A stretch of DNA of 64,000 bases, taken from Bacillota bacterium. Lineage in GTDB: Bacteria > Bacillota > Bacilli > Paenibacillales > Paenibacillaceae. This document shows positions 52,158 to 60,449 of the stretch, in pieces. The DNA lies in NCBI GenBank assembly GCA_023433615.1, contig JAEZCJ010000120.1:1-64000 (forward strand). The letters run 5' to 3'. The notes beneath the pieces were generated by a model, which did no database searches, was not told where the DNA came from, and was given only the letters and a program-made list of their open reading frames with translations. A program made the translations under genes and the position numbers. Position 1 is the stretch's first letter. Every line of letters starts with the position of its first letter.

Positions 52158-53369
52158 CTATTCGCGCAGCGCGTTCTCGGCGATGGCGATGACTTCTTCG
52201 ATGGAGGATGCCTTGCGATTGTTCAGGATCATCGCTTTGCCGATGCGGAGCGCGATGCGCTGCGCGTTCTCGCGAAGCGCGGCGTCCGGTATTTTGTCGA
52301 TATCGGCAACATGGGCGAGACCGACGATGCGGCGCACCATCTTGCATCCGGCATATCCGATGGAATCCTGCAGCAGCCGCAGCATATAGTCGTTCTTATA
52401 AGCTTCGCTCGAGCGAGCGAGACGATCGACGCAGTCCTGCTCCCACAGGCTGCGGAACTTCGCTTCGAAGCTTGCCCATACCGAACGGACCGTGTCCAGC
52501 AGATAGGCGCGGTAGTCGGATCGGCCGGCATCGTCGGCACTCCAATGTACTTGACCGGCATAGTTGAGCAGCAGGTTGGCGATGACTGCGCCGATATCGT
52601 ATCCCATCGGACCGTAATAAGCGAACTCGGGGTCGATGACCTTCGTCGAATCCGGACGGATGAAGATGCTGCCCGTATGAAGGTCGCCGTGGAGCAGGGC
52701 TTGTCCTTGCGTCAGGAACTTCTCGCGCAGCAGGGCGACTTCGAGATGAAGCGCCTGGTTCGTGCGAAGGGCTTCGGCTTCGTCCTCGATCGCCGCTTCG
52801 TAATTATTGTTCGAAGAGACGGTATACGGATCGTCGAAGATGAGATCTTCGGTTATTTTGCACAATTCCGGATTAATGAATCGGCCGGCCTGCAGCTTCT
52901 TGTCCTGCTGGTTCATCCCGAGGTCCGAAGTGTAGAACAGCGTATTCGCCAAGAAGGTCGAGATGTCGTCGGCGAACTTCGGATAACGGCCCAGCTCCAT
53001 CAGGCCTCTCCGCATGATGACGTGGTCGCTCAGGTCTTCCATGATCGTAAGCGCTAAGATGGGATCATAAGCGTACACGCGGGGGACGAGACCTTCGGCG
53101 AGACGTCCTTCGATGACGAGCGCTTCGCTCTCGATTCTAGCGCGGTCCAGCGTGAGCGGCCATGATTCGCCGACCACCTTGGCATAAGGCAGCGCCTGCT
53201 TCATAATCAAGCTGCGGCCGGATACGGCATCCGTAATGTGAAAGACGAGGTTCAGGTTGCCGTCGCCGATCTCGCGGCTGGATAGTGCCGCATCGGGAGG
53301 GAAGACTTCTTGAATGCGGGCTGCGATCTCGATCGCTTCTTGTTCGGTTAACGGATGGTAAGCTGACAT
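52158..53369 (-). CDS. mtnK: 5-methylthioribose kinase
   Basis: A 403-residue kinase that phosphorylates methylthioribose, the step before MtnA. It has the aminoglycoside-phosphotransferase-like fold: GDGNLNLVFHITD, MKQALPYAKVVGESWPLT, the catalytic loop ALLHGDLHTGSIF, and the metal segment DPEFAYYGPMGYDIG. GGAGGTG precedes the ATG. It heads the mtnK-mtnA operon. I looked for an S-box (SAM riboswitch) upstream and see none in the 195 bp before the next gene. The rest of the salvage pathway is not in the window. Confidence 0.95.
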   Translation of the reverse strand: MSAYHPLTEQEAIEIAARIQEVFPPDAALSSREIGDGNLNLVFHITDAVSGRSLIMKQALPYAKVVGESWPLTLDRARIESEALVIEGRLAEGLVPRVYAYDPILALTIMEDLSDHVIMRRGLMELGRYPKFADDISTFLANTLFYTSDLGMNQQDKKLQAGRFINPELCKITEDLIFDDPYTVSSNNNYEAAIEDEAEALRTNQALHLEVALLREKFLTQGQALLHGDLHTGSIFIRPDSTKVIDPEFAYYGPMGYDIGAVIANLLLNYAGQVHWSADDAGRSDYRAYLLDTVRSVWASFEAKFRSLWEQDCVDRLARSSEAYKNDYMLRLLQDSIGYAGCKMVRRIVGLAHVADIDKIPDAALRENAQRIALRIGKAMILNNRKASSIEEVIAIAENALRE

Positions 53370-53520
53370 GCGTGACGCACCTCCAATAGATAAATTCGTT
53401 CGTTCCTGTCGCGTATATCATGCTTCGCGCATCGCGCGGCGCGGCGCGAGCGTTGCTGAATAACCGATTTTTGAACAACCTCTAGTATAATGGATATTAT
53501 TTCGCGTTGGAATACCTGCT

Positions 53521-53530
53521 TTGTTATAAT
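53521..53530 (+). promoter_or_regulatory. extended -10 promoter element before the DUF1802 gene
   Basis: TTGTTATAAT contains TG-n-TATAAT. A TTCGCG 18 bp upstream could serve as a poor -35. The same TATAATGGATA string also occurs 39 bp earlier (53486-53496). Confidence 0.45.
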
Positions 53531-53564
53531 GGATACGGAATGGACGGATATGGGGGTCGAACGG

Positions 53565-54155
53565 ATGAACGAAGGCATGGCGAATCACGAAGCGCCGATC
53601 GCTGCGCTAAAGGAATGGGCTTCGGCGATCGAAGCGCTGGGAGCAGGCGAGCAGATCATGCTCATGCGCAAAGGGGGCATCGTCGAGGAGACGAAGGATT
53701 TTCGGCTGGTAAGCCCAAGATTCTATCTGATGCCTACCTACGAGCACCAGCGGCGGGAGCTCCTGAAGGAGCCCTATCGGGGCTTGGTCGACCGCACGAT
53801 CGACGAATGGGACCCGCAGGCCCGGACGGTCAGGATCGCGTATTATGCGGAGGCCGTGCACGATCTGGAAATCGACGACCAAGCGATGTTGGACAAGCTG
53901 CGGGAGTTCCATATATGGACCGATGCATTCGCGGACGAGCGTCTGAAGTGGAAGCGGAAGCAGCCGCTTCATGTGCTGCTGCTGCGCGTTTACCGCCTGA
54001 GCCAACCGATCGATATTCCGCTGCTCGACGCTTATACGGGCTGCAAGTCGTGGGTATCGCTGGAGCGTAAGATGCCGAGCATGGACCGAAGTCCCGTGCT
54101 ATCGGACGAAATGTTTCAAGAAGTTGTGACAAATATCATAGAATCGCTCGATTAA
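53565..54155 (+). CDS. DUF1802 family protein
   Basis: A 196-residue soluble protein of DUF1802: PIAALKEWASAIEALGAGEQ, IMLMRKGGIVEETKDF, FYLMPTYEHQRRELLKEPYR, RVYRLSQPIDIPLLDAYTGC and KSWVSLERKMP. The function is not known. The ATG at 53565 follows GGGGG at eight bases and lies 35 bp past the extended -10; longer in-frame starts would begin before that promoter. It lies just upstream of the suf operon but has a separate promoter region. Confidence 0.85.
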   Translation: MNEGMANHEAPIAALKEWASAIEALGAGEQIMLMRKGGIVEETKDFRLVSPRFYLMPTYEHQRRELLKEPYRGLVDRTIDEWDPQARTVRIAYYAEAVHDLEIDDQAMLDKLREFHIWTDAFADERLKWKRKQPLHVLLLRVYRLSQPIDIPLLDAYTGCKSWVSLERKMPSMDRSPVLSDEMFQEVVTNIIESLD

Positions 54156-54230
54156 CCGTTTTCACTGCATGTTCCGGGGGCGTTCGTTTGTTGATTTGTA
54201 ACGAAACTTATACTAAAATGATTATAAACA

Positions 54231-54256
54231 GTGAGAATCAATGAGAATCATTTGAA
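54231..54256 (+). promoter_or_regulatory. Fur-box-like direct repeat upstream of sufC
   Basis: GTGAGAATCA and ATGAGAATCA are consecutive 10-bp direct repeats. The second, TGAGAAT-C-ATTTGAA (54242-54256), matches about 11 of 14 positions of the 7-1-7 Fur pattern TGATAAT-N-ATTATCA. It lies between TATACT/TATAAA -10 candidates and the sufC start, where Fur or PerR could repress. Confidence 0.4.
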
Positions 54257-54289
54257 GGATAGCATATTCGGAAGGGGACATATCAAATC

Positions 54290-55069
54290 ATGGCAACTCG
54301 TTTCACGATTGACGGCCTGAAGGCGGCCATAGAAGGCAAAGAAATTCTGAAGGGCATCAACATCGACATCAAGGGCGGAGAAATCCACGCGATCATGGGA
54401 CCGAACGGCACGGGGAAGAGTACGCTCGCTTCGGCGATCATGGGGCATCCCAAATATGAAGTAACGGAAGGCACGGCGCTCTTGAACGGCGAGGACGTAT
54501 TGGAGATGGGCGTTGACGAGCGCGCTCGCGCGGGCCTGTTCCTCGCGATGCAGTATCCGAGCGAAATTTCTGGCGTCACGAACTCCGACTTCCTGCGCAG
54601 CGCGATCAATGCACGCCGCGGCGAAGGCAACGAGATCTCGCTCATCAAGTTCATCCGCCAGATGGAAGGCAAGATGAAGGAACTCGAGATGAATCCCGAG
54701 TTCGCGCACCGCTATCTGAACGAAGGCTTCTCCGGCGGCGAGAAGAAGCGGAACGAGATTCTGCAAATGATGCTGCTTGATCCGAAGCTCGTCATTCTCG
54801 ACGAGATCGACTCCGGCCTCGATATCGACGCGCTCCGAATCGTTGCTGCAGGCGTGAACGCGATGCGCTCCGAGGAACGCGGATTCTTGATCATCACGCA
54901 CTACCAGCGTTTGTTGAATTACATTACGCCAGACTACGTACACGTTATGATGCAGGGCCGCATCGTCAAATCCGGCGGATCGGAGCTAGCCGAGCGTCTT
55001 GAGGCGGAAGGCTACGATTGGGTCAAGGAAGAGCTGGGCATCGTCGACGAAACCGTCGGTCAAGCTTAA
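54290..55069 (+). CDS. sufC: Fe-S cluster assembly ATPase SufC
   Basis: A 259-residue ABC-type ATPase. Walker A GPNGTGKST, signature SGGEKKRNEI, Walker B LVILDEIDSGLDID and the switch His in LIITHYQRLL. It powers the SufBCD scaffold that builds Fe-S clusters. It is first in the operon sufC-sufD-sufS-sufU-sufB. A Fur-like site precedes it. GAAGGGG is 12 bases before the ATG. Confidence 0.96.
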   Translation: MATRFTIDGLKAAIEGKEILKGINIDIKGGEIHAIMGPNGTGKSTLASAIMGHPKYEVTEGTALLNGEDVLEMGVDERARAGLFLAMQYPSEISGVTNSDFLRSAINARRGEGNEISLIKFIRQMEGKMKELEMNPEFAHRYLNEGFSGGEKKRNEILQMMLLDPKLVILDEIDSGLDIDALRIVAAGVNAMRSEERGFLIITHYQRLLNYITPDYVHVMMQGRIVKSGGSELAERLEAEGYDWVKEELGIVDETVGQA

Positions 55070-55092
55070 GCGGAGAGGGGCGAGAAGGCAAC

Positions 55093-56400
55093 ATGCATAC
55101 GGAAGTGAATGCTCCAATTACACGCGAGAGCGTCGAAGCGTTGTCGCGAGGCAAGCAGGAGCCTGAGTGGCTGACTGCCCTGCGCGCGGGCGCGGCATCC
55201 GCGGCAGAGACACTGGAATGGCCGAAGCCTGAGAAGATGCGGATCGACCGCTGGAACTTGCAGGCACTCGGTAACTACACGGCGGCTGACAGGGCTGCCA
55301 CAACGGAAGGCTTGCCGGAAGATATCCGCGCGATCGTGCCGAGCGGCAGCGACAACCTGCTCGTGCAGCGCAATTCCGGCGCGGCTTACGTCCATCTGGC
55401 GAAGGAACTGCAGGACAAGGGCGTTATATTCACCGATCTCGAGACGGCCTGCCGCGAGCATGGCGATCTCGTACAGAAGCACTTGTTCACGGCGATCGAT
55501 AAAGATGCAGACAAGCTGAACGCGATTCATGCCGCGCTGTGGAACGGCGGCGTCTTCATCTACGTGCCGAAGAACGTCGAAGTGGACATCCCGCTCCAAG
55601 CGGTGTTGTTCCACGATGAAGCGAACGCAGCGCTTGCGCCGCATATCCTGTTGGTAGCGGATCAATTCAGCAGCGTGACCTATGTCGACCGTGTCGTTAC
55701 GAGCGGCGAAGGCGCGGCGGCTCCCGTGGTTCACCACTCAGGCGTGGAAGTCATCGTGAAGGCCGGCGCGAAGGTGCGCTTCGCCACGATTCATCATATG
55801 GCAAGCAATGTCATCGATCTGTCGATCCGCCGGTCCGTCATCGAGAACGACGGCAGCATGGAGTGGATCATCGGCGACCTGCACGACGGCAATGTTCTAT
55901 CGGATACGAAATCGGTGCTTAAGGGCAACGGTTCGACTTCCGACGCAAAGGTCATCGCAGTCGGCACGAACGCGCAGAATATGAGCTTGACGACGCAGGC
56001 CGTTCACTTTGGACGCAGCTCGGACAGCAATATGGTCACCCGCGCGGTCATGCGCGAGCAGGCTTCGGCGATTATCAACGGCATCACGAAGATCGAGAAG
56101 GGCGCGACCAAGGCGAACGGCGTGCAGACCGAGCGGGTGCTCATGCTCAGTCCGAAGGCGCGCGGCGACGCGAACCCGATCCTGCTCATCGACGAAGACG
56201 ACGTAACGGCGGGCCACGCAGCCAGCGTCGGCCAAGTGAACGCGGAGCAGATCTACTACCTGATGTCGCGCGGCATCAGCCGTACGGAGGCCGAGAAGCT
56301 GATCATTAACGGCTTCCTGGCACCGGTTGTATCGGATATTCCGATCGAGGCGGTGCGCGAGCAGTTGGCGAGCCTGCTCGAGAGGAAGCTCGGATCATGA
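55093..56400 (+). CDS. sufD: Fe-S cluster assembly protein SufD
   Basis: A 435-residue scaffold partner of SufB and SufC. Its beta-helix core shows GGVFIYVPKNVEVDIPLQAV, VIVKAGAKVRFATIHHM, NAQNMSLTTQAVHFGRSSDS, and DVTAGHAASVGQVNAEQIYY. The ATG at 55093 follows GAGAAGG and lies 23 bp after sufC; the frame extends back into sufC without a site. The conserved His in the AGHAAS segment is present. sufS overlaps by ATGA. Confidence 0.95.
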   Translation: MHTEVNAPITRESVEALSRGKQEPEWLTALRAGAASAAETLEWPKPEKMRIDRWNLQALGNYTAADRAATTEGLPEDIRAIVPSGSDNLLVQRNSGAAYVHLAKELQDKGVIFTDLETACREHGDLVQKHLFTAIDKDADKLNAIHAALWNGGVFIYVPKNVEVDIPLQAVLFHDEANAALAPHILLVADQFSSVTYVDRVVTSGEGAAAPVVHHSGVEVIVKAGAKVRFATIHHMASNVIDLSIRRSVIENDGSMEWIIGDLHDGNVLSDTKSVLKGNGSTSDAKVIAVGTNAQNMSLTTQAVHFGRSSDSNMVTRAVMREQASAIINGITKIEKGATKANGVQTERVLMLSPKARGDANPILLIDEDDVTAGHAASVGQVNAEQIYYLMSRGISRTEAEKLIINGFLAPVVSDIPIEAVREQLASLLERKLGS

Positions 56401-57623
56401 ACGCGCGCGAGCTTCGCAAGCAGTTCCCGATTCTAGACCAGTCGATTAACGGTCATCCGCTCGTCTACCTGGACAATGCGGCTTCCTCGCAGAAGCCGCT
56501 TGCGGTCATCGACGCGATGAAGCGTTATTACGAGCATGATCATGCGAACGTACACCGCGGCGTTCACACGCTGGGCTCGCGGGCGACCGACGCATACGAA
56601 GGGGCGCGCGAGAAGGTCGCCAAGTTCCTGAACGCGAAGAGCGCGCAGGAGATCGTCTTCACCCGCGGCACGACGACGGCACTGAATCTGGTCGCTGGCT
56701 CGTATGCCCGTCATATGCTGAAGGAAGGCGACGAGATCGTCCTGACGCCGATGGAGCATCACGCGAACTTGATCCCGTGGCAGCAAGTCGCGAAGGCGAC
56801 CGGTGCCGTGCTCAAGTATATCCCGATGCAAGCGGACGGCAGGCTGCTCATGGCAGACGTCGAGGCAACGCTCACCGATCGCACCAAGCTTGTCTCGGTG
56901 ATGCAAGTGTCGAACGTGCTGGGCATCGTCAATCCGGTGAAGGAGATCGCGGACGCCGCGCATAAGCGCGGTGCGGTCATGGTCGTGGACGGCGCGCAGT
57001 CGACGCCGCACATGACCATCGACGTGCGCGACATGGACTGCGATTTCTTCGCCTTCTCGGGGCATAAGATGTGCGGTCCGACCGGAATCGGGGCACTCTA
57101 TGCGAAGAAGGCGCTGTTGGATCGGATGGAGCCGATCGAGTTCGGCGGCGAGATGATCGACCATGTCGATCTCTACGACGCGACATGGAAGGAAGCGCCG
57201 TGGCGGTTCGAGGCCGGCACCCCGATCATTGCGGGTGCGGTCGGGCTCGCGGCCGCGATCGACTTCCTGACGGATATCGGCCTCGACAACATCGATCGCC
57301 ATGAAGCGCATCTCGCGCAATTGGCATACGATAGGCTGTCGGAGCTGGAAGGCGTGACGATCTACGGACCGCGCGAAGGACGCGTCGGACTGGTCACGTT
57401 CAACCTGGGCGATGTCCACCCGCATGATGTCGCGACGGTGCTGGATACGGAAGGCGTCGCGGTTCGCGCGGGCCATCACTGCTGCCAGCCGCTGATGCGA
57501 AGACTCGAGGTATCGGCGACAGCGCGAGCGAGCTTCTATCTGTACAACACGGAGGATGAAGTCGATCGCCTGGTCAGCGCGCTACTAAAGACAAAGGAGT
57601 TCTTCGGTCATGCAATTGGATGA
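56397..57623 (+). CDS. sufS: cysteine desulfurase SufS
   Basis: A 408-residue PLP enzyme taking sulfur from cysteine for cluster assembly. The PLP lysine is Lys224 in AFSGHKMCGPTG, and the catalytic cysteine is Cys362 in RAGHHCCQPLMRRL. Two adjacent cysteines stand at that point where I expect Cys-Ala. Class II features (short active loop, VHTLGSRATDAYEGAR) are present. It overlaps sufD by 4 bp and sufU by 14 bp, so translation is tightly coupled. SufU is its sulfur acceptor. Confidence 0.95.
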   Translation: MNARELRKQFPILDQSINGHPLVYLDNAASSQKPLAVIDAMKRYYEHDHANVHRGVHTLGSRATDAYEGAREKVAKFLNAKSAQEIVFTRGTTTALNLVAGSYARHMLKEGDEIVLTPMEHHANLIPWQQVAKATGAVLKYIPMQADGRLLMADVEATLTDRTKLVSVMQVSNVLGIVNPVKEIADAAHKRGAVMVVDGAQSTPHMTIDVRDMDCDFFAFSGHKMCGPTGIGALYAKKALLDRMEPIEFGGEMIDHVDLYDATWKEAPWRFEAGTPIIAGAVGLAAAIDFLTDIGLDNIDRHEAHLAQLAYDRLSELEGVTIYGPREGRVGLVTFNLGDVHPHDVATVLDTEGVAVRAGHHCCQPLMRRLEVSATARASFYLYNTEDEVDRLVSALLKTKEFFGHAIG

Positions 57624-58029
57624 TTTGTACCGTCGGGTGATCATGGACCACTATAAGAATCCTCGGAACCGCGGAACGATGGACGAAGGCTCAGTAACCG
57701 TGAACCTGAACAATCCGACCTGCGGCGACCGGATTCAGCTGCAGCTTCAATTGGAAGACGGCGTCGTGAAGCAAGCGCGCTATACGGGAGAGGGCTGTTC
57801 GATCAGCATGTCGTCGGCATCGATGATGACGGAGGCTGTGAAGGGCAGAACGGTTCCCGAAGCGCTTGCGCTCGCCGACAAGTTCTCCTCGCTGATGAAG
57901 GGCGAACCGGTCGAATTCGAGGAATTGGAAGATATCGAGGCCTTATCCGGCGTGAACAAGTTCCCTGCGCGCATCAAGTGCGCGACGCTTGCTTGGAACG
58001 CGCTGAAGAAGGGCGTCGAGTCGGAATAG
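57610..58029 (+). CDS. sufU: sulfur-transfer protein SufU
   Basis: A 139-residue zinc protein that takes sulfur from SufS. The zinc ligands are Cys38 and Asp40 (NPTCGDR), Cys63 (GEGCSIS) and Cys124 (RIKCATLAW). The insertion between Cys63 and Cys124 separates SufU from IscU, and is present here. Its start codon lies inside sufS. A 82-bp gap with short repeats follows before sufB. Confidence 0.95.
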   Translation: MQLDDLYRRVIMDHYKNPRNRGTMDEGSVTVNLNNPTCGDRIQLQLQLEDGVVKQARYTGEGCSISMSSASMMTEAVKGRTVPEALALADKFSSLMKGEPVEFEELEDIEALSGVNKFPARIKCATLAWNALKKGVESE

Positions 58030-58039
58030 ATCGAACGAA

Positions 58040-58074
58040 GCAATGCGCAAACATTGAAGCATTGAAGCATTGCG
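58040..58074 (+). repeat. short direct repeats and hairpin between sufU and sufB
   Basis: CATTGAAG occurs twice in a row and is followed by another CATTG (58052-58072), flanked by GCAATGCGC and GCATTGCG that can pair. It may be an intercistronic RNA hairpin tuning sufB expression. Confidence 0.5.
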
Positions 58075-58111
58075 AGCATACGGAATCATCACTACTAAGG
58101 GGGTAAGCACG

Positions 58112-59509
58112 ATGGCGAAGCAAATGCCGGATCTTGAAGAGTACAAGTATGGCTTCCGCGACGAGCATAAGGCGATATTCCAGTCGGGTAAAGGCTTGAC
58201 GCCGGAGATCGTCCGCACAATCTCCGAGATGAAGGGCGAGCCGGAATGGATGCTCGACTTCCGTCTGAAGTCGCTGGAGCAATTCAACAAGATGCCGATG
58301 CCGCGCTGGGGCGGCAACATGGACGATCTGGACTTCGACGACATTCAGTATTATGTCAGACCGTCCGAGAAGCAGGGCAAGACTTGGGAGGAAGTCCCGA
58401 CCGAGATTAAGGAAACGTTCGATAAGCTGGGCATTCCGGAAGCCGAGCAGAAATTCCTTGCCGGCGTGTCGGCGCAATATGAATCCGAGGTTGTCTATCA
58501 CAGCATGCAGGAAGACCTCGAGAAGCAAGGCGTCATCTTCACGGATACGGATACGGCGCTGCGCGAGCATCCGGAGATATTCCGCGAGTACTTCGGTACG
58601 ATCATCCCGCCGAACGATAACAAATTCGCTGCGCTGAACAGCGCAGTCTGGTCCGGAGGCAGCTTCATCTACGTGCCGAAGGGCGTGAAGTGCGAAGTTC
58701 CGCTGCAAGCCTACTTCCGGATCAACTCCGAGAACATGGGCCAATTCGAACGGACGCTCATCATCGCTGACGAAGGCAGCTCCGTTCACTATGTCGAAGG
58801 ATGCACGGCGCCGATCTACAGCACGAACTCGCTGCACAGCGCGGTCGTCGAGATTCTTGCGAAGAAGGATGCACGCGTGCGCTACACGACGATTCAGAAC
58901 TGGGCACCGAACATCTACAACCTCGTCACGAAGCGCGCTGTCGCCGAAGAGAACGCGACAATGGAGTGGGTAGACGGCAACATCGGCTCCAAGTTGACGA
59001 TGAAGTACCCGGCTGTTGTCCTGAAGGGCCGCGGCGCGAAGGGCATGGTGCTCTCGATCGCCGTCGCAGGCAAGGGTCAGCATCAAGACGCTGGCGCGAA
59101 AATGACCCACCTTGCGCCGGACACGTCCTCGACGATCGTCTCCAAGTCGATCTCGAAGCACGGCGGCAAGGTGACGTATCGCGGTCTCGCATCGTTCGGA
59201 CGCAATTCCGACGGCGCCAAAGCCAACATCAAGTGCGATACGCTGATTCTCGATAACGAGTCGACATCGGATACGATTCCGTATAACGAGATTATGAACG
59301 ATAACATCACGCTCGAGCATGAGGCGACCGTCTCCAAGGTGTCGGAAGACCAGCTCTTCTACCTGATGAGTCGCGGCCTGTCCGAAGCGGAAGCGACGCA
59401 GATGATCGTCATGGGCTTCATCGAACCGTTCACGAAGGAACTGCCGATGGAATATGCGGTCGAGATGAATCGTCTGATCAAGTTCGAGATGGAAGGCAGC
59501 ATAGGTTAA
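58112..59509 (+). CDS. sufB: Fe-S cluster assembly protein SufB
   Basis: A 465-residue scaffold protein on which the cluster forms. Segments: GTIIPPNDNKFAALNSAVWS, GGSFIYVPKGVKCEVPLQAY, VHYVEGCTAPIYSTNSLHSA, ENATMEWVDGNIGSKLTMKY, EHEATVSKVSEDQLFYLMSR. The conserved Cys (EGCTAP) and the Glu/His of the C-terminal beta-helix are in place. ATG at 58112 follows GGGGG at eight bases. It is the last gene of the suf operon. Confidence 0.96.
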   Translation: MAKQMPDLEEYKYGFRDEHKAIFQSGKGLTPEIVRTISEMKGEPEWMLDFRLKSLEQFNKMPMPRWGGNMDDLDFDDIQYYVRPSEKQGKTWEEVPTEIKETFDKLGIPEAEQKFLAGVSAQYESEVVYHSMQEDLEKQGVIFTDTDTALREHPEIFREYFGTIIPPNDNKFAALNSAVWSGGSFIYVPKGVKCEVPLQAYFRINSENMGQFERTLIIADEGSSVHYVEGCTAPIYSTNSLHSAVVEILAKKDARVRYTTIQNWAPNIYNLVTKRAVAEENATMEWVDGNIGSKLTMKYPAVVLKGRGAKGMVLSIAVAGKGQHQDAGAKMTHLAPDTSSTIVSKSISKHGGKVTYRGLASFGRNSDGAKANIKCDTLILDNESTSDTIPYNEIMNDNITLEHEATVSKVSEDQLFYLMSRGLSEAEATQMIVMGFIEPFTKELPMEYAVEMNRLIKFEMEGSIG

Positions 59510-59539
59510 CCAGCATAATTGCATAATTACGAATGTTTT

Positions 59540-59624
59540 CTAGGGTTCCGCAACTTCAGGTTGGTCTGGTCCGAGAGAAAACTCACAGCAATGCTGTGTC
59601 ACGGAAGGATAAAAGCCTGGGAGA
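59540..59624 (+). ncRNA. guanidine-I riboswitch (ykkC class)
   Basis: The conserved blocks are all present in order: CTAGGGTTCCGC (59540-59551), CTGGTCCGAGAGAAAAC (59566-59582), a variable hairpin ACAGCA-ATGCTGTGT, CACGGAAGG, ATAAAAGCC and GGGAGA (59619-59624). This is the ykkC-class guanidine aptamer. It precedes an SMR exporter pair, the classical guanidine-export target. Guanidine binding should prevent formation of the overlapping terminator. Confidence 0.95.
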
Positions 59625-59657
59625 AACTGTTTACAGTTTTCTCTTAGGCTTTTTGTT
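59612..59657 (+). terminator. expression-platform terminator of the guanidine riboswitch
   Basis: AAAGCCT..GAGAAACTG pairs with CAGTTTTCTC..AGGCTTT, followed by TTTT. Its left arm includes the 3' end of the aptamer, so ligand binding and termination exclude each other. Confidence 0.9.
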
Positions 59658-59686
59658 TTTGTCATCATAACAATGGAGGTGCCACT

Positions 59687-60031
59687 TTGTTTAGTAAAGA
59701 CTGGACTAAAGTCATTATTGCTGCTTTCTTTGAAGTGTTTTGGGTTATTGGTTTAAAACATGCGAATGACTTATGGACTTGGGCTGGAACTGCCATTGCG
59801 ATCTTGATCAGCTTCTACTTCATGATCATGGCCGGACGAAAACTCCCTGTGGGAACTGTATATGCAGTATTTGTTGGTCTAGGTACAACCGGAACAGTTA
59901 TATCAGAGATTGTATTCTTCAGTGAACCATTTAATGGCGGGAAAATACTCTTAATTGCAGTTTTGTTGACAGGAGTCATCGGCTTGAAATTCGTTACGAA
60001 GGACGAAGTTCATAAAGGGGATGAAAGGTAA
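59687..60031 (+). CDS. ykkC: SMR family guanidinium exporter subunit
   Basis: A 114-residue membrane protein with four helices (VIIAAFFEVFWVIGLKHAND, AIAILISFYFMIMAGRKLPV). The essential Glu is in FFEVFWVIGLKHA, and the K-h-A form fits Gdx-type guanidinium exporters rather than broad drug exporters. The start is a TTG at 59687 with GGAGGT seven bases upstream. The stop overlaps the next start as TAATG. It is controlled by the riboswitch just upstream. DNA here is visibly AT-richer than neighbours. Confidence 0.92.
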   Translation: MFSKDWTKVIIAAFFEVFWVIGLKHANDLWTWAGTAIAILISFYFMIMAGRKLPVGTVYAVFVGLGTTGTVISEIVFFSEPFNGGKILLIAVLLTGVIGLKFVTKDEVHKGDER

Positions 60032-60345
60032 TGGCGTGGATTTCTTTAATCTTAGCAGGTCTGTGCGAGATGTGTGGCGTTGCTATGATCAATAAATTGC
60101 ACAAAGACCGTAATTGGTTATCATTTATTTTTTTACTTCTTGGATTTGGTGCAAGTTTTATTTTCCTTGCTTATGCTATGGAAACACTCCCAATGGGCAC
60201 GGCTTATGCAATCTGGACAGGAATCGGCGCGTCTGGAGGGGCGATAATAGGCATGATCTATTATGGTGAATCTAGAGACCGGAGACGGCTTGTTTTCATT
60301 GGGTTGGTTTTAGGCGCTTCGGTAGGTCTGAAACTTGTATCTTAA
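60031..60345 (+). CDS. ykkD: SMR family guanidinium exporter subunit, second partner
   Basis: A 104-residue protein with four helices (WISLILAGLCEMCGVAMINK, FIFLLLGFGASFIFLAYAME). The conserved Glu is in LCEMCGVAMINK. Paired SMR genes such as ykkC-ykkD form heterodimers with the two halves in opposite membrane orientation. It overlaps the first gene by one base (TAATG). It shares the AT-rich composition. Confidence 0.92.
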   Translation: MAWISLILAGLCEMCGVAMINKLHKDRNWLSFIFLLLGFGASFIFLAYAMETLPMGTAYAIWTGIGASGGAIIGMIYYGESRDRRRLVFIGLVLGASVGLKLVS

Positions 60346-60449
60346 AAGCGATTATGAATATTGCAAGAAGAAGACAATCTGTATTATGAAACTCGATTCA
60401 CGTTTATGTTATATTGATGACAATCAAAGAGGCTGAGGAGGATACAAGT

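Noticed and set aside
53370..53564. SAM riboswitch upstream of mtnK
   Set aside because: None of the conserved S-box blocks is visible on the minus strand, and the leader seems too short.
57974..59524. 516-codon open frame antisense to sufB
   Set aside because: It covers sufB exactly and is explained by GC-rich third positions; the sense protein is unmistakable.
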